DNA from: Cycas panzhihuaensis
Taxonomy: Eukaryota; Cycadophyta
Direction of reading: 5' to 3'
Assembly (NCBI GenBank): GCA_023213395.1
Contig: CM041465.1
Coordinates: forward strand, 91,209,741-91,273,740
Length of the DNA: 64,000 nt
Shown here: positions 1 through 11,742 of the stretch, piece after piece
Numbering within the stretch: position 1 is the first letter of the stretch
Layout: each line of letters opens with the position of its first letter
Position numbers and translations under genes: made by a program
The notes under the pieces: model-generated
Databases searched by the model: none
What the model was told of the DNA's origin: nothing
What the model saw: the letters and a program-made list of their open reading frames with translations, nothing else

Positions 1-1743
1 TTTTAACAAACTTATTTTTTATCATATGTATTTTTCTAAGATCTACATATTTGTAACATAAATTTTCTATTATTAATTATATATTTAGATCTATTTATTA
101 TTTCCTACTATTTTCTCTTCATGGAGTGCTTATTGGAACTGCCTACTTGGTTTCATGAGCTATTTACTCCTTTTGGATCAAATTATAAATATTGAGAAAT
201 TAGAATCTTAGATTTTTTTACTACTATAGAGACTATAGAGATGTTGCAGGTGAATTCAAGGAATCGACAGACTCAAATGTTAAGCAAACTTATATAATAA
301 ATTGTAATAAAGCCCTTAGTATAATTCTCTCTACTCTTCCTTCTAACATAGGAATACAATTATCTAATATAGATCTTGTATAGACTATGCTTAAAAACAT
401 ATATCAAAAGGTTAATATTTCTCAAGTAGCTAAATTAGGGTAAAAATTGAATAGTATAAGTTTTGAAAACTTCTAAATAGTAGAAGAGTTCTTATGTTAT
501 ATATGATTTATGAATTTGGATTTAATTTTCTATTAGCCACAATATGGAAAAGACAATCATAATCTTATTGATCTAGCCATAAAAAAATTACATTTAGAAA
601 ACTTACTAATGATCTAGTTGGACATCAAAATAGATTTATTTAGAATCAACAAAATAATCAAATGAGAGGTAAATCAATTAAGGTTACAATCAAGTGAAAA
701 CTTCAAGGTGAAATTATTAACCTACATTTTAAGGGAGTAATATCCAAGGTATCATGTCTTTAGGAAGCAAACTAATTAGGGTGAAATAAGACAAAAGAAG
801 GGTGCAATCAGGGATATATTCAAGGGTAACATTTAAGTTTTCAAAGACAAAATTCAATATTTCATTCTTAAAGGAAAAATTTAGAGAAAAATTTAAGTTT
901 TATGAATGCCTCTATTTTAGTTATTTTGTGTCATAATTTTAATTCTAATACTTTAAGTACTTCTTAGATTAAATATTTTAATTATTTGATTTAGTAGATG
1001 TTTGATGCTTTTAATTATGATATTTGTTTATATGAGAAGATCACTATAAACACATCAAATTCTAGTACTTTAGATATTTAGATTAAAGGATTTGCTCATT
1101 TAATTCAACAACCCTCTGCTACTTTCAATTATAGTGTTTATTAAAATAAAAAGACTACTAGATTTTGCTACTTTAGATACTTCTTAGATTGAAGATTGTG
1201 GTTATTCACTTAAGTTGATATTTGATACTTATAATCGTGGTCTTTATTTGGATGAAAAGATTACTATATAAGATGGTGTTAAGAAATCTATTATAGGTGT
1301 GTATAGTATTGATTTCAAAAGTGGATCCATGGATAAGGTATGTTAAGAAGATATGGTTTATGGGTGTCTTAGTATGTGTGATGCTTTAAGAAAAACACTC
1401 GATTCAACATGTTGATACTCCTTTACCTTCTTCTATAGATAATCATATGCATGTTACATCTCATGATGTTACTCTTAGTTCAAGTATACCTATTTTGAGT
1501 GTTATTCCTATTTCAAGTCTTTTTATCTTTTCTCCATCTAACTCTCAATCCCTTGATGATACTTAAGATAATTCTCATGATTTAGATGATCCCCATGTTG
1601 TGAAATTAGATAATTACATTGATATGAATGATATTAACTCAAGTAATGGTTCTCATACTTTGGATGGCTCTAGTATTATAAATTTAAATAATTTTATTAA
1701 TTTGAATGATACTAGCTCAAGTATTTCTTCTATGAGTTATTTT
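1..1743 (+). pseudogene. Outer element O, left part: decayed gag-like region
   Basis: Very AT-rich and full of stops. Around 240-700 the + strand reads, with stops, like a plant retroelement Gag: a stretch resembling 'KALSIILSSLPSNIGIQLS' is followed by a tryptophan/aspartate-rich helix region. This resembles copia-type Gag, but I could not follow one frame for more than about 60 codons. The region stops at the ATTTT target-site duplication (1739-1743) of copia element A and should resume at 26312. Family assignment is an inference with low confidence; a retroelement origin is more likely than a host gene. Confidence 0.4.
947..1270 (+). repeat. Imperfect direct duplication, period about 220 bp
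   Basis: The segment starting near 947 (ctttaagtacttcttagatt, then a motif ending in gaagatcactata) recurs starting near 1167 (ctttagatacttcttagatt, then a motif ending in gaaaagattactata). A shorter related piece lies at about 1060-1088. It lies in the decayed coding-like part of outer element O and may be a duplicated domain or linker. The copies are strongly diverged. Confidence 0.5.
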
Positions 1744-2065
1744 TGTTAGGATAATCCCCTAATGGTTTAAGGGTACATGCACCTAAAGCCCTCCAAAGCC
1801 ACCTTTGGGGCTCCCTAAGGCACTTAGAGCTGCTTATTGTTGTCCTTAGCTAACATATCAAGTATGTTTATATTATTTTAATTTATTTTTGAATATTATC
1901 AGCTAACCTGCAAGGAGGGTTGAGGCACTTAAGTGCCTCCCCAAATTCTATTTAAAGGGTTGCCATGCACCCTAGGCATTTTTAAACACCACCTTCGATT
2001 ATTTTAGAAATTTGTTGATCAACATACAATGACATCTTGACCTACTCTGCTCTCCTATGTCAATA
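1744..2065 (+). repeat. 5' LTR of copia A (322 bp)
   Basis: Pairs with 26021-26306 over the whole length, including the shared gccacctttgggRctccct block and the attttaatttatttttRaatatta block. It starts TGTTAGG and ends ...CAATA, so the expected terminal CA has become TA in both copies. The copies differ at many positions and by indels, indicating an old insertion. Confidence 0.9.
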
Positions 2066-2068
2066 TTT

Positions 2069-2080
2069 AGTATTATCCAT
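2069..2080 (+). promoter_or_regulatory. Possible decayed primer-binding site of copia A
   Basis: Just after the 5' LTR, tagtattatcca resembles the initiator-Met primer site TGGTATCAGAGC at about 7 of 12 positions. Position is right but the match is weak. Confidence 0.35.
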
Positions 2081-4154
2081 GTATGTTTGATAGGATTAAT
2101 GCTAGCTTGATTTATTTGATACATATTTCATTTGACTATAGTTCAAATTTGGTTTATTGATTATATTTGATTAATTTTTTATATTTTTCATGTAATATAT
2201 TTGCCTTTGAAAATCAATGAAGGGTGACTTGCAGTCTTTCCAGTCCTACACTCCAATCGTTGAGTGAAATTATCTCATATGACTACTTGTTGGACTTGCA
2301 ACTGAGAAATCTACTAGCTAGAAAAGACGATTCATGATTTCGTGCCTTGTGAAGGGAGAAATCACTCGTTGAACTTCAATTCCAAAATTTTGGGCATTTT
2401 TTTTGTTCTCCTTCATTCTTCCTCTACACAACTTCATTTATCACGAAATTTTACCAACAACTAGTCATCATAAATTTCTATCTCCCTCTAAAATTTAACA
2501 GTAAAATATCTCTCTATTGGTGAGATCTAGCCTCAGTTCTAGTTTATCAAGTTTTCACATTTTTACACCATTTTTTCACAATTTTTTAAAATTTATTTTT
2601 GTAAAACTCAATCTACCTACAAGGATGCCCCCTGTATGATGCTATAACCTTAGATATATAGGTTAATCAAGCTCTTTTCATCTCCTTTGACACTACACTC
2701 TTGCGATGTTTCACTGTTTTTTATATTTTTTTATTATTTTTCAATGTTATAAACGTTTTGTATTTTATAAAGTTTATAAAAAAATAAATTATATTTTATA
2801 ACTTTCCAAATCTATTTAATAAGCATGTAGCCCCTCAATGTACTAGCCCTCGGTCTTGTTACATTCATGTGACCTTTAGTTATTTTGTTAAAGGGGCTAA
2901 CTTCACCTTTATAAAACTTTTTCTTTTATTTTTAAATTTTTTTTTCAAATACATAGGGTACCTGACTTATTTTCACAATATTTTTTCACTGGAATTTGGG
3001 TTTCTGATAAAACCAATTCTTTTGAGTCTAGAATTTTGTGCATTACAATTTCAATTGGATATTTACTACCTTTGAAGTTGATTTAATATGATTTTAATGA
3101 GTTAAAGTCAATAATTTTTTTTTTCAAATTTTTTTTGAGTTATTATCACAAAATCCCTTCTTTGTTAGGTTATATTTTATCACCGAGAGATCATTTCTTC
3201 TTAGATCTACTCTGTAGTAATCTATTTTTAGCAAACTTCATCACTATCTACTTATTTTATTTTTTAGGATTTGATTTAATTATTATTTTAATCGGTGAAA
3301 GTGACACTTTAATATTTTTTAATATATTTATATAAAAAATACTAGTTACATTTTCAGTATATCTTCTTATCTAGAAATTAGATTTCTAAATGGTAAGATT
3401 TGGTGGAATCTTGATTTAGAGTATTACTGCTTGAAGGTATTTTTTTTCTTGATTTGACTAATTATCTTATAGGTTTGAGTAGGTCAAAGTTGACCTTGTT
3501 TGTGTTTCCTATTTTATTAATATTGGAAGGACACTTTTAATAATTTCTTTAATATCTTGAGCTTCATAGCTCATAATTGAGTACTATCTAATTCTGGTGA
3601 AAGTTTTTTTTAGAGATCTATAGTTTTAAGTTATTTTTATTTTATTTTGAGTCTATTTTGAAGGTGCTCCAAGCTATTGAATTTGAGGTTACTTTGAAGT
3701 TCTAGTTGGACTTTATTTTCTAAGCTTTTTGAGCTATATTTTCTTTTTATTTCGAATATACTTTGCTTGATATTTGTATATTATTGATTATTAATCATAC
3801 TTTCTAGTATTCATTGAGATTTTAAGGGTTTTGTAGCTCATTTAGCCTATTTTTGGGTCTCTAGAGAAAAAGGAGCCCCTTTCTTATTTATTTCAATAAT
3901 CAGATATTTCTTGCCATAGTTATTTCACTTTTATTAAATCTAATCTTATTTAAAGTCATTTTTTAAGCTTGATTAAAAGTTTAATTATACCCTTTTATGA
4001 TTATTAAAGGATTTTTTACCCCTATTTATTCTCAAAATAATATGATTTTAAGCAACTTAATTATAAGAACTTGATTGGTTGTCATCTAGGAAATTCACTC
4101 TTATTATTTTAAATCGAAAAGGAAAAGTCCTTATCTCTTCACAAAGAAATCTAA

Positions 4155-4470
4155 TTTTTTAGAGGGGGAGCATTCTTTATTTTTTAAAGGTTTAAAAGGA
4201 ATTTTTTTTCCCTTTCTTTTCAAAGATGAAAAAGAGACATTTCCTCTAAAGTGCAAAGAGAGCATTCTTTATTTTTTTATTTTTTCAAAGGCTTACATAT
4301 TTTTTTTTGGAAAGGAAAGTGAATTTTAGATTTCTTTGAAGTTGAATAACTGTTCTTTTAAAAAAGAAAAATGGCTTTCATATATATTCTTTTGAAAAGG
4401 ATAGTGAATCTTTTTTTGAAGTTGAATAATCATTTTTTCATTTAAGAAAGGCATTTGATTGGTCAAAAAG
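4155..4470 (+). repeat. Decayed tandem repeats in leader of A
   Basis: Two imperfect repeats: gagcattctttattttt near 4168 and 4260 (about 92 bp apart), and ttgaagttgaata near 4335 and 4418 (about 80 bp apart). All are purine/T-rich and diverged. Confidence 0.5.
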
Positions 4471-5324
4471 AGTGAATATAGAGATTCAAATTTGTTCATA
4501 ATTTCTTTATTAGGAAATTGATCATTTATATTTACAAAAGTTTTTTTTGAGTTTGATAACATTCTTTTATTGAAAAAGATATTTTATACTTTACTTTTTA
4601 AATTGATATTTGAGTATTGAAAAAAAAAATGATTTAATTTTTTTTCAAGGTTCATTTCATTTTTTGTTCTAAAAGGAACTTTATTTGTAAGAAAGACCAC
4701 ATATAATAATTTTTGTTTCTTACATTAAATAAGATAAATACCTGAATTGAACCTCCTTATTACCAACCTTGTAAGGGAAAGAATTAGGACCCCTAAAGTT
4801 ACCACCCTGCAAATGCCACTTGGCCTACTTATATTGGATGAGGAGAGCCTTTGGCTATTAGGTGTAATAGGTGGAAGGCTGAGGTGTTATACCAATCTTT
4901 ATCAATATTTAGAGACCAAGTCTAGACCTAGAGAGGGTGAGTGCCTTGGTTAGCAACCTTCACTGCTAGATTTATCACTATGCATAAGACTAGTGCAGGT
5001 GGAATAACGATTCAGGGGGGTGTAAAAAACCTTCTTAGTAGCCCATGTACTAAGGTATATAGATCCTTGAGCTTACGTACTGGTATATTAGGTCCCTATT
5101 TTTCCACTTATGATTAGGCTCCATTAGACAGAATAACAATTGAAGGTTTTCTTAGAGACACATAGACTTAGAGCCTAGCAAACCTTATATAGGGACTAGG
5201 TACACTAGGTATACTTTAAACCTTATATTAAACTTGGAAACTTTTATTCATTTAACCAAAACCTTAGTAGGATAAACCTATTTTATTTACCAGAAGACAT
5301 TTATCATAATCCAAGTTGAGAAAC

Positions 5325-6470
5325 ATGGCATCAAGCGCGGGAAACATGACCATTTAACTTTTCATTAGGATAAATTTTATAAATTGGAGAACAAAAGTGA
5401 AATCTATCCTCACATCAAAGGAATTATGGAACATAGTTCAGGTAGTCTGTAAAGATCCAGGTGACCAAGCCACGAATGAATAAAAGAGGGCATATAAAGA
5501 AATGGTCAAGAAAGATAATTTGGCCCTAGCAATATTATTTTGTTCCATTAATGATAAAATCTTTCCAAGGGTGACAGAAGCAACTACTTCAAAGGAAGTA
5601 TGGGATACTCTATAATTGATCTATGAAGGAGTGGCCTCATCCAAGCTTCAAACCCTTAGGAGCAAATTTGAAAACCTAAGGATGAACTCAAAAGAATCAA
5701 TTGCCAATTTTATAACTAAGGCACAAGACCTCGTTAATCATATGAGATCCCTTGGCAAGACCCTAACGAAACAAAGGGTTGTTAAAAGAATTTTAAGATG
5801 TGTTAGTGCGATACCTATCTTTGAAATAGTAGCCACCAGCATTGAGGTCTCAAAAGATTTAAGTACTCTCAAGATATAATAATTGGGTGTCATGTTAATG
5901 GCTGTTAAAGAAGAGAAGGTATCAAATGAATCTCTTGAATATGCTTTTGCCACTAAGCCAAGGATCCAATCTCATGGTCAGGCAAGCTATTCTAAATCTA
6001 GGTATCATTCTCCAAAGGAAAAGAAAAGAAATCCTAGATATGTATGTCATCAATAAAGGCAACAAAGATACCAAGCTCCTCATCAAAGACATGGAGCTAT
6101 TCAAAGAGATACAAGGCCAACTAGATATCAAAGTAAATCAAGACACCAAGGTCCACACCAATGTTGTCAAAATTGCCAAAGGGACACATCATCACAAAGA
6201 ATAAATCTCCCTCCTCCAAATTATAGATAAAGGAAGCATCCACCTCATCATGAAGAAAGAGGAAGGCAATCACATATTGATAGATCATATCCTTAAAGCA
6301 GAAGTCTTAATTATAGGAGGAAAGATTCATTATATTATACTTTTTGCAATAGACCTGGTCACATTGAAGATAGGTGTTTTGCCAAATATGGACCACCTAA
6401 TAAGGGAAGTGCTAATACTACCATATAAAATAGAGAAAATCATTTCTTTTTATCTTGCTTTCTAGCCAAT
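5325..6470 (+). pseudogene. Copia A gag (nucleocapsid/capsid), broken
   Basis: Starts at the ATG in the aaacATGGC context at 5325 and reads as a UBN2/DUF4219-type copia Gag. Recognisable pieces are an AILFCSINDKIFPRV-like stretch, VWDTL, and KLQTLRSKFENLRM followed by FITKAQDLVNHMR (5616-5878). A zinc knuckle follows at about 6340-6400 (YTFCNRPGHIEDRC), where the first cysteine of CX2CX4HX4C is tyrosine, consistent with a single TGT to TAT change. At least three in-frame stops and two frameshifts break it. Gag packages element RNA into cytoplasmic particles; this copy cannot make full-length protein. Confidence 0.85.
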
Positions 6471-6479
6471 GAAGATGAA

Positions 6480-6800
6480 GATAATAGTTGGTACATTAAT
6501 TCTAGATGTTTAACCCACATGACTCACAAAAAGGATTGGTTTCAAACTATGGGCATATCAAAAAATGGTTCCATTATGTTTGGAGATGACACAACACATG
6601 AATCTATTGTTAAAGGGAATGTAGCCCTCTAAACTGATTTTGGAGAAACTAAATACATTGAGGATTTTTTATATGTTCCAACATTAAGGAAGAACCTCCT
6701 ATCAATGGGATAGATGATGGATCAGGATTATAGAGTCATTTTTGGCAATGGCAAGTGTGTTATCAAAGATAAAAGATAAAACAAAGTAATTGTTACCAGA
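6480..6800 (+). pseudogene. Copia A aspartic protease, broken
   Basis: Reads WYINSRCLTHMTHKKDWF, then VPTLRKNLLSMG. In active copia proteases the first motif is WYxDSGxSxHMT; here the catalytic Asp is Asn and the Gly is Arg, both explicable by G-to-A changes. Stops follow in the same frame. It sits directly between gag and the pre-integrase zinc finger, as expected. Confidence 0.85.
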
Positions 6801-6806
6801 GGAAAA

Positions 6807-7091
6807 ATGACAAATGATAATCTATTTAAACTTGTCATCCATCCATCCTATGCTTTGAAGACAACCATCCAAATTGATAGTACCATATGGCATAAAAGAT
6901 TTGGTCACTTAAACTATAATAGTTTGGAATTAATGAAAATGATAGAGATGGTTAATGGATTTTCTACCATAGAAGTAAATAAAGATGTTTACTTAGAAAA
7001 CAACATAGGGAAAGTTTTCTAGATTTTACCTATAGAGTAAATGATCCTCTTCAATTGGTATATACTGATATTTTTGGTTTGATAGACTCTC
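6807..7091 (+). pseudogene. Copia A pre-integrase domain and integrase, 5' part
   Basis: The GAG-pre-integrase motif IWHKRFGHLNYNSLELMKM is clear at about 6885-6945. The integrase core starts at about 7045 (VYTDIFGLIDS, containing the first catalytic Asp) and is cut by chromovirus B, whose target-site duplication CTCTC occupies 7087-7091. The rest continues at 23556. A stop at 7021 precedes the core. Confidence 0.85.
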
Positions 7092-7492
7092 TGGACCGTT
7101 CCTTCTCAGAAATCTAGGCTTGTAGAAGTGATTATTAGCAAAAATGAAGCCAAATAACATGAATACACAAGCAGATCATAGAAAATAAATCACCAAAATG
7201 AGTACCAAAGTACTTTCTCCTTTCAAGATATCATACTCAATACATTACGAGTGGTTTAACACTTTAAATACATAAGTAAGGGTCTTCATCCTTAATGATT
7301 TTATTGGTGGCCCTAGCGGCCTTACATCTTATTGGATGACTTAGCGATCCATACACATAACTCTATTGGTGGCCCTAGCGGCCTTACATCTTATTGGACA
7401 ACTTAACGGTCCATACACATAACTTACTAAACCCCTTAATGCTTACTTGTTGGTGGTTCCCTCTTACTAAGGAAAGGTGGGGTTATGTTACA
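7092..7492 (-). repeat. 3' LTR of chromovirus B (401 bp)
   Basis: In element orientation it begins TGTAACATAACC and ends GGTCCA. It aligns end to end with 23155-23555 with scattered substitutions, and carries the 62-bp internal tandem duplication (7303-7426). Confidence 0.93.
7303..7426 (-). repeat. 62-bp tandem duplication inside LTR of B (left copy)
   Basis: Two units, starting attggtggccctagcggcct at 7303 and at 7365, follow each other without a gap. The same duplication is at 23366-23489 in the other LTR, so it was present before this copy inserted. Confidence 0.9.
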
Positions 7493-7507
7493 GGTCCCCC
7501 CCTCTGA
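7493..7507 (-). promoter_or_regulatory. Polypurine tract of chromovirus B
   Basis: On the - strand CAGAGGGGGGGACC abuts the 3' LTR. Confidence 0.85.
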
Positions 7508-8088
7508 GACATTGAGTCCTCGCAGTGTTGGAGATGAGGATGTTTTTGGATGAACTCTTTTGACTCCCAAGTAGCTTCATCAACATCGCAGCTGACCCAC
7601 TGTACTAAGTGTTTAGAAATAGTACGATTCTAGAGGCGGCTCTAGTGACTAGCAAGGATTTTATCAGGAGGAACTGTAAGAGTTTATTCTTCAGAGAGAA
7701 TGGGAAGGGTTGTGTGGGGTGTAACTTTAGCTCTAAGGTATTTTTTTAGGCAGGACACATGGAAGACATTATGAATATTAGTGTTTGGGGGGAGTTTAAG
7801 GGCATAAGCAACTTCACCAATTTTGTGTAGGATCTTATAAGGGCCATAGTAGCGGGGGCTTAGTTTATGCCCTTGAGAGGACTTGAGTGATTATTACTTA
7901 TAAGGTTGGAGGCGGAGGTATACTAGATCTACAATATCAAAGGATCGATCGGATCAATGGTGGTCTACCACTTGCTTCATTTGATTTCGAGCACTAGCTA
8001 GATTTTGTCGAAAGGCATGCAAGATTTGATCCATTTCTTGAAGCTTTTGTTGCACAGAAGCTGTTCTAAAATTTATGGCTAGGGTATG
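7508..8088 (-). pseudogene. Chromovirus B integrase C-terminus and chromodomain
   Basis: Continues the integrase interrupted by element C. On the - strand it reads FRQNLASARNQMKQVVDHH, then [20 protein letters not shown] and [15 protein letters not shown], the usual integrase tail. A chromodomain-like end follows at about 7535-7665 (LVQWVSCDVDEATWESKEFI), which in this family steers insertion by binding modified histones. Stops lie between these blocks. Confidence 0.88.
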
Positions 8089-8093
8089 GTAAG

Positions 8094-10613
8094 TGTTTCC
8101 CAGCTAGTGGGAATGGACTCGGGACGCATCGACACAGGTTTGTGCAGGTATATGTTCTTACTTTTCTTACTTATATTTGCTAAGGGAATTTAGAATAGTT
8201 TGATTGACATGTGCCTGCCTGCACGCGTTGCTCGTTTGCCTGTTCATAATGCATGTGCCTAACGGCACCTCTTAGCCTATGACGACTCACAGTGGGGGCA
8301 TCCATAAGCGGATGCGACACCCTGTATGGCGTACAGCCACTCACGATGTCTCCATGGTCTTTCGGGATGCTCCTGCCAGCCTGTTTGCTCTTGTTACAGC
8401 ATGTCGCTTATGTTGCAAACCCTTCCTAAGCCTGGTTTAACCCTTAGTTAGGGCTCTTTGCACCATTTTGGGTACTTGCCCACTTGGGCATTCCTCGCTT
8501 GTTCCCATTCATGATTAGCCTCTATCTTTGCCTCAAAACCCGATTACCGCTTATTTTTCTTTTTGAAATTAGTCAGATCAAGAAGAACTTAGCGGTACCA
8601 CAAAGTTTGCAATGCAGTGCTCACCGCTGGTAAACTTAGCGATCGCCAAGTTTGCCGCCAGACGACCGCTTAAAATTTGAAAAAAGAGAAACCACGCCGA
8701 TGGCGGCGTTTTTCGTGAACTACCGCTGCGTGGGTTCAGACGATCGAGGCGCCCAAGGCCCCCAACATTCATCATATGCCCAAGGCATAAAAGCCTTTTT
8801 CTTACTCATTGGCATCATTCTTAACTTCGTTTTTCAAGTTTTCTAGAGCAACTTCTTCACAAAGAGACAAAGCAAAGAAACAGTGAATAAGAGAACTTCT
8901 TCTACAGCAGTGGGACAGAGGTGAAGTGGCCCATTACCAGCTGGAGTTGCAGGGCCATTGCTGCCCCCTACGGAGCTCCATTGCAAGCACCACTCCTCTC
9001 CACAAATACCCAAAGCTTCAAGAGGTTTTCTTCACCAAAAGACCACTTCAAAGACCCATCTTCAAGATCTCAACTTGCATGAAGCTCTACTCTTCTACTC
9101 TCATGCAAAGGACATTCAACACCATCTCTTAGACATTGCTTGGGCTACTGCTCCAAGTAGCCAAGGTACATGCATGCATGCTCTCTCCCATTCAAGGTAG
9201 TTCTTGTCTTTCATTGGTGCTTTTTACCCGTTTTTTATTATTTTACTTGCAAGCTCTTCTCCTTCTTTTGTGTGTGCTTTCCTTGGAATTTCATTTGCCA
9301 TTTGATGCAAGTAGCCTTGTTAGTTGTGGCTTGCTATAGGGCTGCCTTAGATTGGGCCCATTTCTTCACATTTCTTTGAGACTCATCCTTACCCCCTTAG
9401 CTTGCTCTTTCACCGCTTTCTTAAGTTAGCAGACAAAGGGTCTTGCACGAGGATTTGAGGGAGATAGGCGAGGTTCCGTCCCCCATTGCCGTCCTTCTCC
9501 CCAAGGGTTCCGTCCCTTGTCCTCTCTCCCTTTACTACCCGCACTCTCTTGGGAAACGAGGTTAGGGAAGCCTAAGGGAGTCGGTTTGAACTCTCTTCTT
9601 GGCGTAGGTAGCTTGTCACAACCTATCTCACCTTATTGCCTGCTAGTATTGCTTTCCCGAACCCCGTGGAGACCTCTCGTGGGTGAGTTAGCCATCCCGA
9701 GGCTACGCTCGATCCCATTTGGTGCTTTTTGTGGTGTATGATAGCTTGCATGTTTACCGTACAATTCCGTTTCATTTTTGTTATGCTTTAGTGCTTAACT
9801 ACGTTTTGCTAGCTTAGTTAATTTTATTGCCATATATATATATATCTTGTTGTGCTTCGTAGCCTCTCTCCCGAGAGGAGGGCGTTTGTTGGGATTATTG
9901 ACAGGATTGCGTTGGAGGAATCATTGCGCGAGATCGACCTGCTTCGGCCTACCATATGGTATTTCTTCTCCTTTCGGTTGAGCTTTGCTTTCGCTTTCCT
10001 TCATTTCATTTAGTCCTTGCATGCTTTTGGGGAGGTAAGTGCACCCCCTTCGTTGTCTGCGATCGACGTTGCATGCGCGGGAGGAGGAAACGAGCGCAAC
10101 CAAGGAGGGAAATCCGCCCGCTCGAATCACGGATCCAGGTATTCTTCGCATACCTTTCATATTTTCTTTATGCTTTTATGTTTTCTTTGCATTTACTGTT
10201 ATAGATAAAGGAACATAAAGGAAAGAAGAAAACAACCTTTTATTGTATTCGCTTGCTCGTACTATTTCTTTACATTGCATAACATAGGAATAGAAGACTT
10301 GTTTGCGTTGTATCCCCTAGCCGCATTCTACCCCGTATTCTTTACACTTTTGGTTGGTTGCCCCGCCGCCTTCTCATTGCCTTGAGAAGTAGCGACGCCG
10401 AGGATTCTTTTTCCCTTCCCTACCATCCAAGGGTAGGAAGGCCTCGCCTCGCACGGCCACTGGAAGCAACCAGGCACCTTGCGCCCCTGCACTCGCGGCC
10501 TCGGCCAAGACGGACGTCCCGCGAGGTATGATCCTCGCTATTTAGCCTGCTTAGCGTATTGTTTTATGCCCTTCCGCTAGGCGTTGGATCATTGCCCTGG
10601 CGAGCGCTTTTCA
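8094..10613 (+). repeat. 5' LTR of element C (2520 bp)
   Basis: Begins TGTTTCCCAGCTAG and ends GAGCGCTTTTCA. Aligns over its length with 15486-18000. The ORFs that can be read in it (for example 8926-9132, 9517-9741, 9956-10204) are mirrored with frameshifts in the other LTR and look non-coding. It contains a TATA-like box and a (TA)n run near 9832-9845. Confidence 0.93.
8786..8793 (+). promoter_or_regulatory. TATA-like box in 5' LTR of C
   Basis: CATAAAAG in a GC-rich context about 690 bp into the LTR, followed by the conserved ttcttactcattggcatca. A plausible U3 promoter; transcription start not determined. Confidence 0.55.
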
Positions 10614-11742
10614 CGCGACCATACCGGGATCGCCAAGAAGGGAGCTAGATCCGCTTCCCTTCGTGTTGGTGCTCTTGCCTTTAGGTAGGTTCGCATTACG
10701 TGTTTTGAGTTGGGCAACCCCAACGGGTTTGCGGCTTTCCTTTCTTTTCCTTTTCACTTTTTCTAACAACGCCGCGGAGGCGTTGCATACGCGACGCTTC
10801 GCTACCGCTATGGGTTTGCCGTTGTTAGAAGACCAATCGTCGCTTTCATTCCATCGCCGAACCCCGTTTCGACAATGGAAGGTTACCCGTCCGATTGGGC
10901 CTACCATGCCATGGCTTCAGGGACTCAAGAGTTCCCTTCATCCGTTCCTAATCCACCCGTGAGGGCGAGGATTCCATCTATTATCCAGATGACCATTTCC
11001 ACCCCGAAGACTTTGAGCCTTCCGCTCATGCAGTGGAAGATCCGGCCACTCGTGAGACCCGCCACCCCACTGGTGAGCCCACGAGGAGCACCCCGAGGAT
11101 CCCTACCAAGTCCCTTCGACCTCGTATGGCTATGAGGATACCCTCCCGCCGATGGCCGAGGCGCTGGCGAGTACTTTCGAGCGTCACGCCAACCGCCTCC
11201 TAGATGGTTTACTAAATGCTACGCAACGTGGCGCCTTCCTCATCCATGCCCACGCCATCTACGACGATTGATGCTTCCGCCTGCACACACGCCCCATGCC
11301 GTGGTCTACCCCGGCCTCTAAGGCGAGTGTTGCCGCCGCCTAGTCGTGGTCCCACTCCTTCGGGACCCGCCGCGGCGTGTCCGCTCCCCAACTCGGTTAG
11401 TATGCCTTGTTCAAACCAAACGCACGTGCCACCGCCGAACGTGGCGCACGATTCCCTAGTAGGCCTCGAGGCCCTACTAGCGCCGGGCCGCTAGCCATGT
11501 AGGACCCACTCCTCACGCACGCCCGTAACCCGGTTGGTGGTCCTTCTCTTTACGTGCCCCCGGGCTACACGTCTCAACCCTGGGGGCAGGGTAAGGGAAA
11601 CCATCTCCCTGTCTATGGAGTGGGCCGTTGCACCCATATGGGGTAGCGCCACCTACGGTGGCCCATATGGGCAAACCCTGGCCCCTACCCCCATTTCCGT
11701 CATCCAACAAGAACTCTCGTTGCCGCGACATCGCAAGGGAGC
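10614..11742 (+). pseudogene. Element C 5' internal region and Gag N-terminus, frameshifted
   Basis: An ATG at 10875 opens a frame (MEGYPSDWAYHAMASGTQEF) that runs to 11135. A different frame then gives a coding-like stretch at about 11095-11230 (YEDTLPPMAEALASTFERHA, then NRLLDGLLNATQRGA), resembling the N-terminal helix region of plant gypsy Gag. A third frame leads into 11743. Proline- and serine-rich linkers join them. At least two frameshifts are needed, so Gag is broken here. Confidence 0.55.

Larger units (their letters stand above)
2066..5324 (+). other. Long AT-rich leader of copia A
   Basis: No gene recognised. Part of it (about 2822-3100) matches the inverse of 38640-38935 in element D2, including a shared catgtgacctt motif, an aaggggct motif and an acataggg motif, so this is retroelement leader sequence. 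The stretch 4740-5320 is less AT-rich and leads into the gag start. ORFs at 2869-3335 and 4326-4562 are low-complexity T/A-rich readings, not genes. Confidence 0.55.

Noticed and set aside
8926-10208. Many overlapping ORFs in the 5' LTR of C (and mirror ORFs at 16200-17592)
   Set aside because: They overlap in several frames and the homologous frames in the other LTR are shifted by indels, so there is no sign of protein-level conservation.
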